Shown: piece after piece, positions 1-7,226 of the stretch
Numbering within the stretch: position 1 is the stretch's first letter
Layout of the letters: every line of letters begins with the position of its first letter
Origin: Planctomycetota bacterium
GTDB lineage: Bacteria; Planctomycetota; Phycisphaerae; WQYP01
Assembly: GCA_021805585.1 (NCBI GenBank)
Contig: JAJZEY010000210.1
Location: forward strand, 1 to 12,808
Direction of reading: 5' to 3'
DNA: 12,808 bases
The notes under the pieces: model-generated
The model's input: only the letters and a program-made list of their open reading frames with translations
Told to the model about the DNA's origin: nothing
The model's database searches: none
Program-made: the position numbers and the translations under genes

Positions 1-1
1 T

Positions 2-1114
2 TACCTGCTCGGCACGCTGCCGAGCCTGGTGCCCTCCGACGTCAAGGCGCGCTATCCCAACGACAAGACCGGACAGATCAACACGGTTCTGGGCAAGAAT
101 CCGCTGCTGTTCGACCGCTATCTGGTGGACGCCATCGAGGTGGACGTCGACTGCCTGTGCGACGGCGAGGGCGTTTTCGTCGCGGGCATCATGGAACATA
201 TCGAGGAAGCCGGCATTCACTCCGGCGATTCGGCCTGTTCGCTGCCGCCGTTTTCACTGCCTCCGGAAATTGTGGCCGAAATCCGCGCCCATACGCTTTT
301 GCTGGCCGCGGCACTGAAAGTTCGCGGCCTGATGAACGTGCAGTTCGCTATTAAAGACAGCCAGGTGTACGTGCTGGAAGTAAATCCCCGCGCCAGCCGC
401 ACGGTGCCCTTTGTCAGCAAGGCGACGGGAGTTCCGTGGGCTAAAATCGCCGCCAAAGTCATGTGCGGGCGGTCGCTGACTCAACAGGGTATCGACCATG
501 AAGTGATTCCGCAGGGCCACGTCGCTGTGAAGGAAAGCGTATTTCCATTCAGCAAATTCCCCGGAGTGGATGTGATTCTTGGCCCGGAAATGCGCTCCAC
601 CGGCGAAGTGATGGGCATTGATACCAGCTTCCCCGTTGCCTACGCGAAATCACAAATGGCCGCGGGCGGTGCCTTGCCGCTTTCCGGCGTGGTGTATGTG
701 TCCGTGCGCGATGCCGACAAGCCGGCGATTATTGAAACGGCCCGCAAGCTGGCGCAATCTGGTTTTACCCTGGTCTGTACCGGCGGCACTTACAAAGCGC
801 TGACTGCCGCGGGGGTGACATGTGAACGCATTAATAAAATTCAGGAGGGGCGTCCGAATATTATTGATGCCATTAAAAACAAACAGATTCAGCTATTAAT
901 CAACACACCGACAACCAAAGGACCCAAGACGGATGAAGGCAAGATTCGCGCTGCGGCCGTGATGAACAAAATCCCGATTATTACCACGGTAACCGGTGCC
1001 GACGCCGCCGCCGAAGCAATTGTGACCTTGCAAAAATCGGATTGGACCGTTCGGAGCATTCAGGAATATTACGCCCTGGCCAAAGCCACCCAGATGCAGC
1101 CGGTCAGCGTATAA
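2..1114 (+). CDS. carB: Carbamoyl-phosphate synthase large subunit, C-terminal part (5' end outside window)
   Basis: The enzyme makes carbamoyl phosphate from bicarbonate, glutamine-derived ammonia and ATP for pyrimidine and arginine synthesis, in the cytoplasm together with CarA. The frame is open from base 2, so 370 residues of roughly 1,070-1,100 are present. They cover the end of the second ATP-grasp (carbamate kinase) half and the allosteric MGS-like domain. Hallmarks are [58 protein letters not shown] and [12 protein letters not shown]. The regulatory domain follows from about residue 225 ([37 protein letters not shown]). Compared with my memory of E. coli CarB, the start of the fragment has about 20 extra residues (around [21 protein letters not shown]) before the LLFDRYL segment. 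The reading frame is intact to the TAA stop. No carA lies nearby downstream. Confidence 0.97.
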   Translation, partial: YLLGTLPSLVPSDVKARYPNDKTGQINTVLGKNPLLFDRYLVDAIEVDVDCLCDGEGVFVAGIMEHIEEAGIHSGDSACSLPPFSLPPEIVAEIRAHTLLLAAALKVRGLMNVQFAIKDSQVYVLEVNPRASRTVPFVSKATGVPWAKIAAKVMCGRSLTQQGIDHEVIPQGHVAVKESVFPFSKFPGVDVILGPEMRSTGEVMGIDTSFPVAYAKSQMAAGGALPLSGVVYVSVRDADKPAIIETARKLAQSGFTLVCTGGTYKALTAAGVTCERINKIQEGRPNIIDAIKNKQIQLLINTPTTKGPKTDEGKIRAAAVMNKIPIITTVTGADAAAEAIVTLQKSDWTVRSIQEYYALAKATQMQPVSV

Positions 1115-1178
1115 GGACCGCCAAATCGCACACGTTGCGGGGCATTTGCTTACGCCCGAACGGAAGAACGGCACCCGC

Positions 1179-1213
1179 GAAGGACAGGCGGACACGGGCA
1201 CGTCCTTTTGTTT
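1179..1213 (+). terminator. Possible Rho-independent terminator after carB
   Basis: AAGGAC (1180-1185) can pair with GTCCTT (1202-1207), or GGAC (1190-1193) with GTCC (1202-1205). The run TTTTGTTT follows. It lies about 65 bases past the carB stop. The stem is short and the loop large, so this is a weak candidate. Confidence 0.3.
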
Positions 1214-1486
1214 GCGATTTTCAACGGCGGCGGCGGCGGCCGGTGGGCAATCAGACGGGCGGAAAGTGGGCCGGCGGATGGACGGTCGGCGATTTGGCTA
1301 TTTTGATTTCAGCCCATCGCGGGGTGTCCGCGCCCGCAGGGCCGCGTGTGCAAAGAATTGCCGTTGGTCCCACCGTGTTTGCCTGCGGTGAAATTGAAAC
1401 GCCTGGGCCCCCGAAGAACGCAGAGATATATAATTCATTTACTATTTGCTTAATGCCTGACGCCATCGTCCATCACGAGGAAACAC

Positions 1487-1552
1487 GTGGACCCCGCAAT
1501 TAAAAAGTTGATTGCCGATTTTGGCCGCGGGCCAAAGCTTTTCCCAACGTGA
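1487..1552 (+). CDS. Short ORF (21 codons) with good initiation signals; possible truncated gene or leader
   Basis: A GTG start at 1487 is preceded by GAGG (1477-1480) with a 6-base spacer, and a TATAAT lies upstream at 1429-1434. The 21-residue product begins MDPAIKKLIADFG and stops at TGA. The N-terminus looks like the amphipathic start of a normal protein rather than random sequence, but nothing recognisable follows in any frame. The CACGGGCA palindrome begins 35 bases after the stop. It may be the 5' remnant of a gene, a small peptide, or chance. I do not recognise it. Confidence 0.2.
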   Translation: MDPAIKKLIADFGRGPKLFPT

Positions 1553-1587
1553 AAACACAAACGCTCCCCGGCGAAAAGTTCAGGCGA

Positions 1588-1606
1588 CACGGGCAGGATG
1601 CCCGTG
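1588..1606. repeat. Dispersed palindrome, copy 1 (CACGGGCA-GGA-TGCCCGTG)
   Basis: A perfect 8-bp inverted repeat with a 3-base centre, in a context reading GACACGGGCAGGATGCCCGT. One frame translates to HGQDARAT. It shares the GGGCAGGA.GCCC core with copy 2 at 1764-1782 and more loosely with 12694-12705. It is not followed by a T-run, so it is unlikely to be an intrinsic terminator. Confidence 0.6.
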
Positions 1607-1763
1607 CTACGACCGCCACACAATCCATCATTCCGCCAGCTGCAAATAAATCCGCCACGCCCCCGCGTCTTTTTTAATCTGAAATCTGGAATCCAAAAGC
1701 GTTACCGCTAAATGCAAAAAGCCAACTGCTAAACACTACATGCTATCTGCTCGATGGCACGCC

Positions 1764-1782
1764 CATGGGCAGGAAGCCCATG
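1764..1782. repeat. Dispersed palindrome, copy 2 (CATGGGC-AGGAA-GCCCATG)
   Basis: A perfect 7-bp inverted repeat with a 5-base centre. It matches copy 1 except for compensated C-to-T and G-to-A changes in the arms and T-to-A in the centre, so both copies keep the hairpin. One frame reads HGQEAHA, parallel to HGQDARA in copy 1. The two copies start 176 bp apart. Confidence 0.55.
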
Positions 1783-2098
1783 CTGCAAAACACCGCCTGC
1801 GACCTCTGGGGATAATCTTCGCTTCTTTGCGTTCGCCCCGGTAAATTTGATTTAAAAATCCGGCGAAGCCGCGCAGCACTTAAAGCGGATTGGTCGAGCG
1901 ATCTGCTCCATTTGTCGGGAAAATTGGCAGCTCCTTCCTGATCGGCGGGACCAGTGAACGCAACCGAATCGGTTGAGGGTTTCCACAGCACCGGGGCTTG
2001 GGGATTCGGTCGGCTGCCGCGGCGGATATCGGGCCGGATCGGTAACAGTCATCGGATTTTATCACAATCCATGTTGCGCCGCGGAAAATTCACGGATT

Positions 2099-2131
2099 CG
2101 CGCGCCAGACATTGGTCATTGGCGGCGCGCG
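2099..2131. repeat. Perfect 8-bp inverted repeat upstream of the promoter-like region
   Basis: CGCGCGCC (2099-2106) is exactly complementary to GGCGCGCG (2124-2131), with a 17-base loop. It abuts the first GTAGCATTT box. It could be a hairpin ending upstream transcription or part of a protein-binding region. No T-run follows directly. Confidence 0.4.
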
Positions 2132-2161
2132 GTAGCATTTTGCGTCTATTTTGTAGCATTT
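2132..2161 (+). promoter_or_regulatory. Twin GTAGCATTT direct repeats, 21 bp apart
   Basis: GTAGCATTT occurs at 2132-2140 and 2153-2161. The 21-bp period equals two helical turns, so a bound dimer would contact the same DNA face. The second box runs into TTGACA (2160-2165), a consensus -35 hexamer, though no good -10 lies 16-18 bp downstream of it. The boxes sit 50-80 bp upstream of the TATAAT at 2211, a typical place for activator sites. The function is inferred. Confidence 0.35.
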
Positions 2162-2210
2162 GACAACAGTGTGCAGGATGATTTTCCATCCGACTCGCAT
2201 GTACACATCC

Positions 2211-2216
2211 TATAAT
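2211..2216 (+). promoter_or_regulatory. Perfect -10 hexamer TATAAT for the glycosidase cluster (candidate)
   Basis: TATAAT lies about 260 bases upstream of the glycosidase start. There is no good -35 element 16-18 bp upstream (the bases there are ATCCGA), and the nearest TTGACA is 45 bp away. A weak -35 with a perfect -10 is typical of an activator-dependent promoter. It would give a leader of about 250 bases. Confidence 0.35.
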
Positions 2217-2221
2217 ACAGT

Positions 2222-2239
2222 GTTGGAATTAATGCCAAC
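2222..2239. promoter_or_regulatory. 18-bp near-perfect palindrome (operator-like)
   Basis: GTTGGAATTAATGCCAAC is symmetric at 16 of 18 positions: GTTGG and CCAAC arms around an ATTAAT centre, with one mismatched pair. It begins 5 bp after the TATAAT hexamer and so would cover the transcription start, a common repressor position. No regulator gene is present in the window. Confidence 0.4.
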
Positions 2240-2376
2240 GCATATTTGATTCGCTTACACGCTATTGTGGGGGTTGGCGGGGCGGTATCTGGACGCCCAC
2301 CGCAATCTTTAATCCATTGCAATAAAAAGCTTAATTCGGTTATATCCGGTACATTGGTTGCGTCCCGCAGGGGGCT

Positions 2377-2398
2377 TCCGGTCAGGCTGGCCTCCGGA
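2377..2398. repeat. Imperfect palindrome in the putative leader of the glycosidase
   Basis: TCCGG (2377-2381) and CCGGA (2394-2398) flank an inner AGG/CCT pairing (2384-2386 and 2391-2393), giving a bulged hairpin about 76 bases before the start codon. It could be a leader structure or a binding site. There is no supporting evidence beyond symmetry. Confidence 0.25.
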
Positions 2399-2474
2399 CC
2401 GCCAACGGCCTGATTGAAAGCGGGAAGCGGCTCGCCAACCGTGTGGCAGCAGTGGCATTTGGAGATAACGAGTG

Positions 2475-5372
2475 ATGCTCTATTCGATTCTTCGGGCAGA
2501 AAAACGTCGGATGGTTCGTCTATTTTATGCCCTGTCGCTGCCGGCCGCCATACTGGCAGTGAATCTGCCCGCGGGCGGTCGGGCGTTGCGGGCCGTGGCG
2601 ATTCCAGAAAGCCCGCAAATTTCAACCTGGAATATTGTAAAGAACCTCACCGGCGTGCGCGTCCATGTCCCCACGCATGCGCCGGCAAACAATTTTCCCG
2701 ACGGCGCGCTGCTGGGCAATGGCAGCCTGGGTGTGGCGATTCAGGGGCGAAACACGGACCATATTTCCCTGTTTTTAGGGCGGGAAGATTTCTGGAGTCT
2801 GTTCCGTGGTCGCATCATGCCTTTTGGCCGCGTGGTGCTTTCCATTCCAGCCTTACACAATGGCAGTTATAAAACGGTTGAGCAGATCGGCCGCGCCCAA
2901 GTGACGGGGCATTTTACCACCCATGACGGCCACGCGCTGCGTTTTACCGCCTGGGTGGCCAAGCCGCAAAATCTGCTGGTGGTGAAATTGCATAACACCG
3001 GCCAGGGGACTCTGAAGATAAATTCAAAACTGCTGGATGGCTGGGGCACACCGGGTGCAAAAGGCATGGGAGGCCAAACGGGCGGCATATCCTGGCTGAA
3101 TGTATCACCGGATACGGTGCTGGCGCGCATAGGACAGCCCACCGGTCGTGAAAATTCCAAACACTTTTCGGGCCACATTCAGAATGTGCGGATTTACGCC
3201 TCTGCAGCGGCGCGGGAGGTGGACAACCCGCTGTTTTCGTTCCTGATCAACCGCAGTGATGCAAAATCCGCCACGGCCGGCCCAACCACATTGGACTGCG
3301 GATTTTTGCGGCTGCCGCAAAAGGCCTTTACCTTTCTGGCAACGGTCAACCCAAAGTCCGCGGCAGGCACCCAGGCTATTTTCAGCGCCATGACCAGCCA
3401 ACAATGGACACACTGGCCCGGCGGCGGCCAGCCGCGAATTCCGTATGGCTTTTCCCTGTCGCTGGTCAATGGCAGGGTCTCGGCGATGCTCAATCGTGTG
3501 CGGATTACCGACCCGCGGCCGCTGCCGCTAAACGCGTCGTCACGGCTTGCGGTGCGTTACAACGGGCGATCGCTGCGGTTATATGTGGCGGGAAAATTGG
3601 TCGCCACCCGCAGCGCGTTTCCCACAACAGCGCAGGTGGCCGGACCGATCTGGGACTGGACCGCGATTCACCCCGGCGACCCGCAACTGGCCTTTGACGG
3701 CTGCAGCCCCAGGGGATTGATCGGCGTGCGGATGATCGGCCAGGATGTCCGCCGGAGCGGAGGTGGGCAAACCCTTTCCCTTGCCGCCGGCGAAACGGTC
3801 ACCGTGCTGGTTTCCGCACTCGATGATCGAAATACCCTTCACTACCATGCAGCCACGCTGCGGCTGTTGCGTCAACTGCGGCTCGAATCGCTTGCTGTCT
3901 TGCGGCACCGGCAACTCACGTGGTGGAGACATTTCTGGAATAAATCCGGCATTCAAATAGCGGATAAAAAGATTCAGTCATTTTATTATGGATCTTTATA
4001 TTTATTTGCGTGCAGCAGTGCGCCGGGGCATATCGCGCCGGGGCTATGGGGCAATTTTATCACCAGTCCGTGGATGAGCTGGAACGGCGATTACACGCTG
4101 GATTACAATTATGAAGCCCCTTACTGGGCGGCCTACCCCACCAATCATCTTGGGCTGGCGGATAATTATGACATGCCGCTGCTGGCCTGGATGGCCCGCG
4201 GCCGCGGACTGGCGAAATTGCGCGGCTATAAAGGGCTTTATTACCATTGCCATTTAAGCCCGCCTCCGGGCTGGTCGGGCGATGGAGCCCGGGCCTTGCA
4301 GCAGAAATCCGATGCGCTGTTCGGCGCGGTGGATTGCCTGATGCGCTGGCGCTACACACGCAGCCCCAAATATGCGCGGCTGGTCTACCCATTTTTGCGC
4401 GGCACGGCGAGATTCTGGGATCATTATCTGGTGCTGAAGAATGGCGTTTATATGGATGAAAACGACGCCGCCGATGAATTAAGCCACGCCCATGATGTGA
4501 ACCCGGCTACTTCCATTGCTTTCCTGCGGATGCTTTATTCCGGCCTGCTGCATATGAATCGCACACTGCAATTGCAGGACCCCGCGGCCGGCACATGGCG
4601 GCACATATTGCGGCACCTGGCACCCCTTCCGATATTTCCCGCAGCGAAGGTTTTTGGCCCGGCAGGCATGAAAGGCAAGCTGGTGATTCGTTATACGCAA
4701 AACGGGACCGGGTGGAGCGGCCCGGTCATTCGCAACCATTGGGGGCATCCCGGCTGGCACGGTGCGCATGGATCGAGTGCGGGCATGAATCCGGTGCAGG
4801 CGATTTTTCCGGGCTGGGCTATTGGCCTGGAAAGTTCACCGCGGCTTTTAAAAGCCGGGCTGGATACGGTGCGGATTTTTCAGATTTGGTATGACTACAA
4901 CGATGATTCAAGCTTTTACCCGGCGGCGGCCTGCGTGGGCTATAGCCCGGATAAAATTCTGCATCACTTAAATACGCTGATTGACCACTGTTCGTATCCA
5001 AATTTCGTGTTTCAGATGGGTGGCGGCGGAACGGAAAATTTCGCCATTGTGCCGACCACCATCTGTGCAATGTTTTTGCAGAGCTATCAGCGCGATATTC
5101 ATGTTTTTCCGGATTGGCCGCGGAACCAGGATGCGACCTTCCGTCATTTGCTGGCCTGCGGAGATTTTCTGGTTTCCAGCCGGTTGAAGGCGGGTCACAT
5201 TGAATATGTAAACATTGTCAGCCAGCGGGGCGGGCGCTGTCGCCTGGCCAATCCGTGGCCGGCAAAGACCGTACAGGTGAGCGTAAATAACGGTCCGCCC
5301 CGTCGGATTTCCGGAAAAGTTCTGCAGTGGACAACCACGAAGGGATCGGTCCTGCGGCTGCAAGAGCCATAA
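2475..5372 (+). CDS. Exported GH95-like (six-hairpin) glycoside hydrolase with LamG/ConA-like insertion
   Basis: A 965-residue protein probably exported to cleave a glycan; the substrate is unknown. A basic N-terminus is followed by a hydrophobic core (about 15-30), giving a signal peptide. About residues 50-230 resemble the GH95/GH65-type N-terminal beta-sandwich (LLGNGSLGVAIQG, FLGREDFW). About 235-425 look like an inserted LamG/ConA-like sandwich (GFSLSLVNGRVSAML, LAVRYNGRSLRLYVAGKLVA). An (alpha/alpha)6 catalytic domain spans about 490-880 (GDYTLDYNYEAPYW, MDENDAADE, IFPGWAIGLESSP, GGGGTEN, FPDWP). A beta-rich tail follows (VSQRGGRCRLANPWP). The pattern matches GH95 and related unassigned families, but catalytic motifs differ from classical alpha-L-fucosidases. 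GGAG (2461-2464) supports ATG 2475 or GTG 2472; ATG 2511 would give a shorter signal peptide. It leads a three-gene block with two esterases, the next starting 52 bases downstream. Confidence 0.8.
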   Translation: MLYSILRAEKRRMVRLFYALSLPAAILAVNLPAGGRALRAVAIPESPQISTWNIVKNLTGVRVHVPTHAPANNFPDGALLGNGSLGVAIQGRNTDHISLFLGREDFWSLFRGRIMPFGRVVLSIPALHNGSYKTVEQIGRAQVTGHFTTHDGHALRFTAWVAKPQNLLVVKLHNTGQGTLKINSKLLDGWGTPGAKGMGGQTGGISWLNVSPDTVLARIGQPTGRENSKHFSGHIQNVRIYASAAAREVDNPLFSFLINRSDAKSATAGPTTLDCGFLRLPQKAFTFLATVNPKSAAGTQAIFSAMTSQQWTHWPGGGQPRIPYGFSLSLVNGRVSAMLNRVRITDPRPLPLNASSRLAVRYNGRSLRLYVAGKLVATRSAFPTTAQVAGPIWDWTAIHPGDPQLAFDGCSPRGLIGVRMIGQDVRRSGGGQTLSLAAGETVTVLVSALDDRNTLHYHAATLRLLRQLRLESLAVLRHRQLTWWRHFWNKSGIQIADKKIQSFYYGSLYLFACSSAPGHIAPGLWGNFITSPWMSWNGDYTLDYNYEAPYWAAYPTNHLGLADNYDMPLLAWMARGRGLAKLRGYKGLYYHCHLSPPPGWSGDGARALQQKSDALFGAVDCLMRWRYTRSPKYARLVYPFLRGTARFWDHYLVLKNGVYMDENDAADELSHAHDVNPATSIAFLRMLYSGLLHMNRTLQLQDPAAGTWRHILRHLAPLPIFPAAKVFGPAGMKGKLVIRYTQNGTGWSGPVIRNHWGHPGWHGAHGSSAGMNPVQAIFPGWAIGLESSPRLLKAGLDTVRIFQIWYDYNDDSSFYPAAACVGYSPDKILHHLNTLIDHCSYPNFVFQMGGGGTENFAIVPTTICAMFLQSYQRDIHVFPDWPRNQDATFRHLLACGDFLVSSRLKAGHIEYVNIVSQRGGRCRLANPWPAKTVQVSVNNGPPRRISGKVLQWTTTKGSVLRLQEP

Positions 5373-5424
5373 GCGTTGATCTTTCACCAGCCACAAATAG
5401 TTCCAATAAAAGGAGAATTGCGTG

Positions 5425-6405
5425 ATGCATCCGCTTTTACGATGCTTCAGTTTCCGTTGCGCTGCGGCGCTGCTGACAGGACTGCTGGTAAGTGCCGGCG
5501 CGGTTTGGGCGGCAACCGTGCCGCAAGTTCGACGCGGCACGCCGATCGATGTGTATCTGGTGGCCGGCCAATCCAATATGACCGGGCAGGGATACATGTG
5601 GAATCTGCCGAAAAACTTCCACATTGACACGCGCGTTCTGCTGTATCATTCGGCTGGTGATATTCATGACAATGCCGCACCGGACACCTGGGTTCCTTTG
5701 CAGCAGGCCTCGGAAAGTCCGGATCGGTTCGGTCCGGAGCTTATCTTCGGCAACCGGATGCAAATGTTTTATCCGACACATCATATCGCACTGATTAAAG
5801 ATGCCTGGTCGGGAACCGACCTTGTGCGGCAGTGGAATCCGGGTGCCAATGCCCGGGATACGGCGCATTGGGGGCAACAGTTCCGTGAGTTTGTCAAAAC
5901 CGTGAATGGCGGCATGGCCGCACTGCGCAAGCTGGGTTATAAGCCGCGAATTCGGGGAATGATCTGGCAACAGGGTGAAAATGATGCGTTTGAAGGGCTG
6001 AAGGTGGCCGAGGCTTATGGGGCCAATTTGCGGCATTTTATTCATCGCGTGCGGCAGCAATTTAATTGTCCGAATATTCCTTTTGTGTATGGCCTGGTGA
6101 TGCCGCCGCCGGATTTGGGTATGTTCAAAAACAATGCCCACTGGCGAGATTTGGTGCGGCTGGCGCAACGCGAAGTGGCGTGGAATTCCGGCAGCCCGCT
6201 GGCGGTGCGCGGAGCCTATCTGGTGCACACCAATGATCTGGAGCAGCGGGCCGAAGACCCGCACACGCCGCTGCCGACCGACCATCTGCACTTTGGAACC
6301 CTTGGCCAGATGGATCTGGGTCGGCTTATGGCCGATACCATGTATTGCCATCTGCATCTGCTGCCGGTTCCCCACACGCGCCCGGTTTTCAACAGCCGCC
6401 GGTGA
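5425..6405 (+). CDS. Exported sialate O-acetylesterase-like (SASA domain) carbohydrate esterase
   Basis: A 326-residue predicted secreted esterase of the SASA/DUF303 group in the SGNH superfamily, whose members remove O-acetyl groups from sugars. A signal peptide (residues 1-29) ends at a likely AVWA-A cleavage site. The nucleophile block is YLVAGQSNMTGQG with Ser50, the central block is MIWQQGENDA (about 179-188), and the Asp-His pair is DHLHF (Asp286, His289). AAAGGAG (up to 5415) lies 9 bases before ATG 5425; GTG 5422 directly before it is also possible. The gene follows the GH95-like enzyme by 52 bases and precedes a second SGNH hydrolase by 65, so the three are probably one transcript. 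A role in deacetylating a polysaccharide so the glycosidase can reach it is inferred. The true substrate (sialate, xylan, pectin or other) cannot be told. Confidence 0.88.
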   Translation: MHPLLRCFSFRCAAALLTGLLVSAGAVWAATVPQVRRGTPIDVYLVAGQSNMTGQGYMWNLPKNFHIDTRVLLYHSAGDIHDNAAPDTWVPLQQASESPDRFGPELIFGNRMQMFYPTHHIALIKDAWSGTDLVRQWNPGANARDTAHWGQQFREFVKTVNGGMAALRKLGYKPRIRGMIWQQGENDAFEGLKVAEAYGANLRHFIHRVRQQFNCPNIPFVYGLVMPPPDLGMFKNNAHWRDLVRLAQREVAWNSGSPLAVRGAYLVHTNDLEQRAEDPHTPLPTDHLHFGTLGQMDLGRLMADTMYCHLHLLPVPHTRPVFNSRR

Positions 6406-6460
6406 CGCGGAATCATGTGGTGGTCAACCATAACGAATTGTTTTTATCCGGCGTTACAAA

Positions 6461-6465
6461 AGGTG
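6461..6465 (+). promoter_or_regulatory. Ribosome binding site deciding the start of the SGNH hydrolase
   Basis: AGGTG, preceded by AAA, lies 5 bases before ATG 6471. The frame is open further upstream (to 6345), but that part overlaps the esterase gene and lacks a site. The 6471 start also places the signal peptide at the N-terminus. Confidence 0.6.
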
Positions 6466-6470
6466 CGAAT

Positions 6471-7226
6471 ATGCGTAAGCAATCGGCGGTGTGGATTCCG
6501 GCGATAATGGTTTGCGCGGCGGCTTTGATCGCTTTGCCATCGCCGGGTCACGGCAGCGCGCGGCCGCGGCCGGACCCGACGACCGTCCCGAGTGGTGCCC
6601 ATTCCCGGCAATTCGCATCATGGTATGCACTTTGTGCGCAGCGGGTGACCCGGGCCCATGGCAAGTGCAATATTATTTTCATCGGAGATTCCATTACGCA
6701 GAATTTTGAGTCCAGACCCAGCGGCGGCTGGTATTCAGTCGGGTACAAGGTGTGGGACAAATATTACGCGCCGCGCCATGCCGTTGACTTTGGTGTAGGT
6801 GCCGATGGCACCGAGCATGTTCTGTGGCGGCTGATTCATTTTCATATCCATCATCTGCATCCGAAGGTGGCAGTAATTTTGATCGGCACCAACGATACGC
6901 AATATGCGCCACGGCAAATTGCCGCCGGCGTGCGGGCGGTGATCATCAAAACCCGGCGGGTTTTCCATGGTGTTAAAATTATTCTGGTAAGCCTGACACC
7001 GACTTGGCGCAACACGGCGAAGATCGTGGCGACAAATCGCATCATTCGGCATTTTGCCGATAACCGCAATGTATTTTATTTCAATTTGTATGCGCTTATG
7101 CCGCGCGTGGGAAACAGTTGGAAGGGACTTGGACCGGATAAATTACATCTGACGGAAAAAGGTTACACCATTTGGGCGACCCATATGCAGCCATTGCTGA
7201 ATCGGCTGCTTGGTCGCGGAAAATAG
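6471..7226 (+). CDS. Exported SGNH/GDSL hydrolase, PAF-acetylhydrolase IB-like
   Basis: A 251-residue predicted exported esterase. The signal peptide has a hydrophobic stretch at about residues 7-23 and possible cleavage after GSA (28-30). All SGNH blocks are present. Block I is IIFIGDSIT with nucleophile Ser74, and block II is DFGVGADGTEHVLWRL with an oxyanion Gly at about 110. Block III is LIGTND with Asn141, and block V is GPDKLHLTEKGY with Asp223 and His226. The block II sequence and spacing match the PAF-acetylhydrolase alpha-subunit-like group, which in bacteria is usually found with carbohydrate-active enzymes. It is therefore more likely a glycan deacetylase or deacylase than a lipid enzyme. 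It is the last gene of the glycosidase block and converges on the minus-strand DUF2156 gene 154 bases away. No convincing terminator was found in that gap. Confidence 0.92.
   Translation: MRKQSAVWIPAIMVCAAALIALPSPGHGSARPRPDPTTVPSGAHSRQFASWYALCAQRVTRAHGKCNIIFIGDSITQNFESRPSGGWYSVGYKVWDKYYAPRHAVDFGVGADGTEHVLWRLIHFHIHHLHPKVAVILIGTNDTQYAPRQIAAGVRAVIIKTRRVFHGVKIILVSLTPTWRNTAKIVATNRIIRHFADNRNVFYFNLYALMPRVGNSWKGLGPDKLHLTEKGYTIWATHMQPLLNRLLGRGK

Larger units (their letters stand above)
1115..2471. other. Long intergenic region between carB and the glycosidase
   Basis: This 1.36-kb stretch has no ORF on either strand that I can recognise as a full gene. It contains, in order, the possible carB terminator, a short (CGG)5 run at 1225-1239, a TATAAT plus short ORF with a good ribosome site (1429-1552), and two related palindromes (1588-1606 and 1764-1782). 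Next come an 8-bp inverted repeat (2099-2131), twin GTAGCATTT boxes (2132-2161), a TATAAT with an adjoining palindrome (2211-2239), and an imperfect palindrome (2377-2398). Overlapping short ORFs around 1743-2215 look random. The 3' part looks regulatory, while the 5' part looks like accumulated repeats and possible gene debris. Confidence 0.6.

Noticed and set aside
1743..2215. Cluster of overlapping short ORFs on both strands
   Set aside because: They are 61-82 codons long in competing frames, with no motifs or ribosome sites, and overlap the repeat and promoter-like elements.
5437..6375. Long minus-strand ORF (312 codons) opposite the SASA esterase
   Set aside because: It is a shadow of the esterase gene, which has clear family motifs, a signal peptide and a ribosome site on the plus strand.
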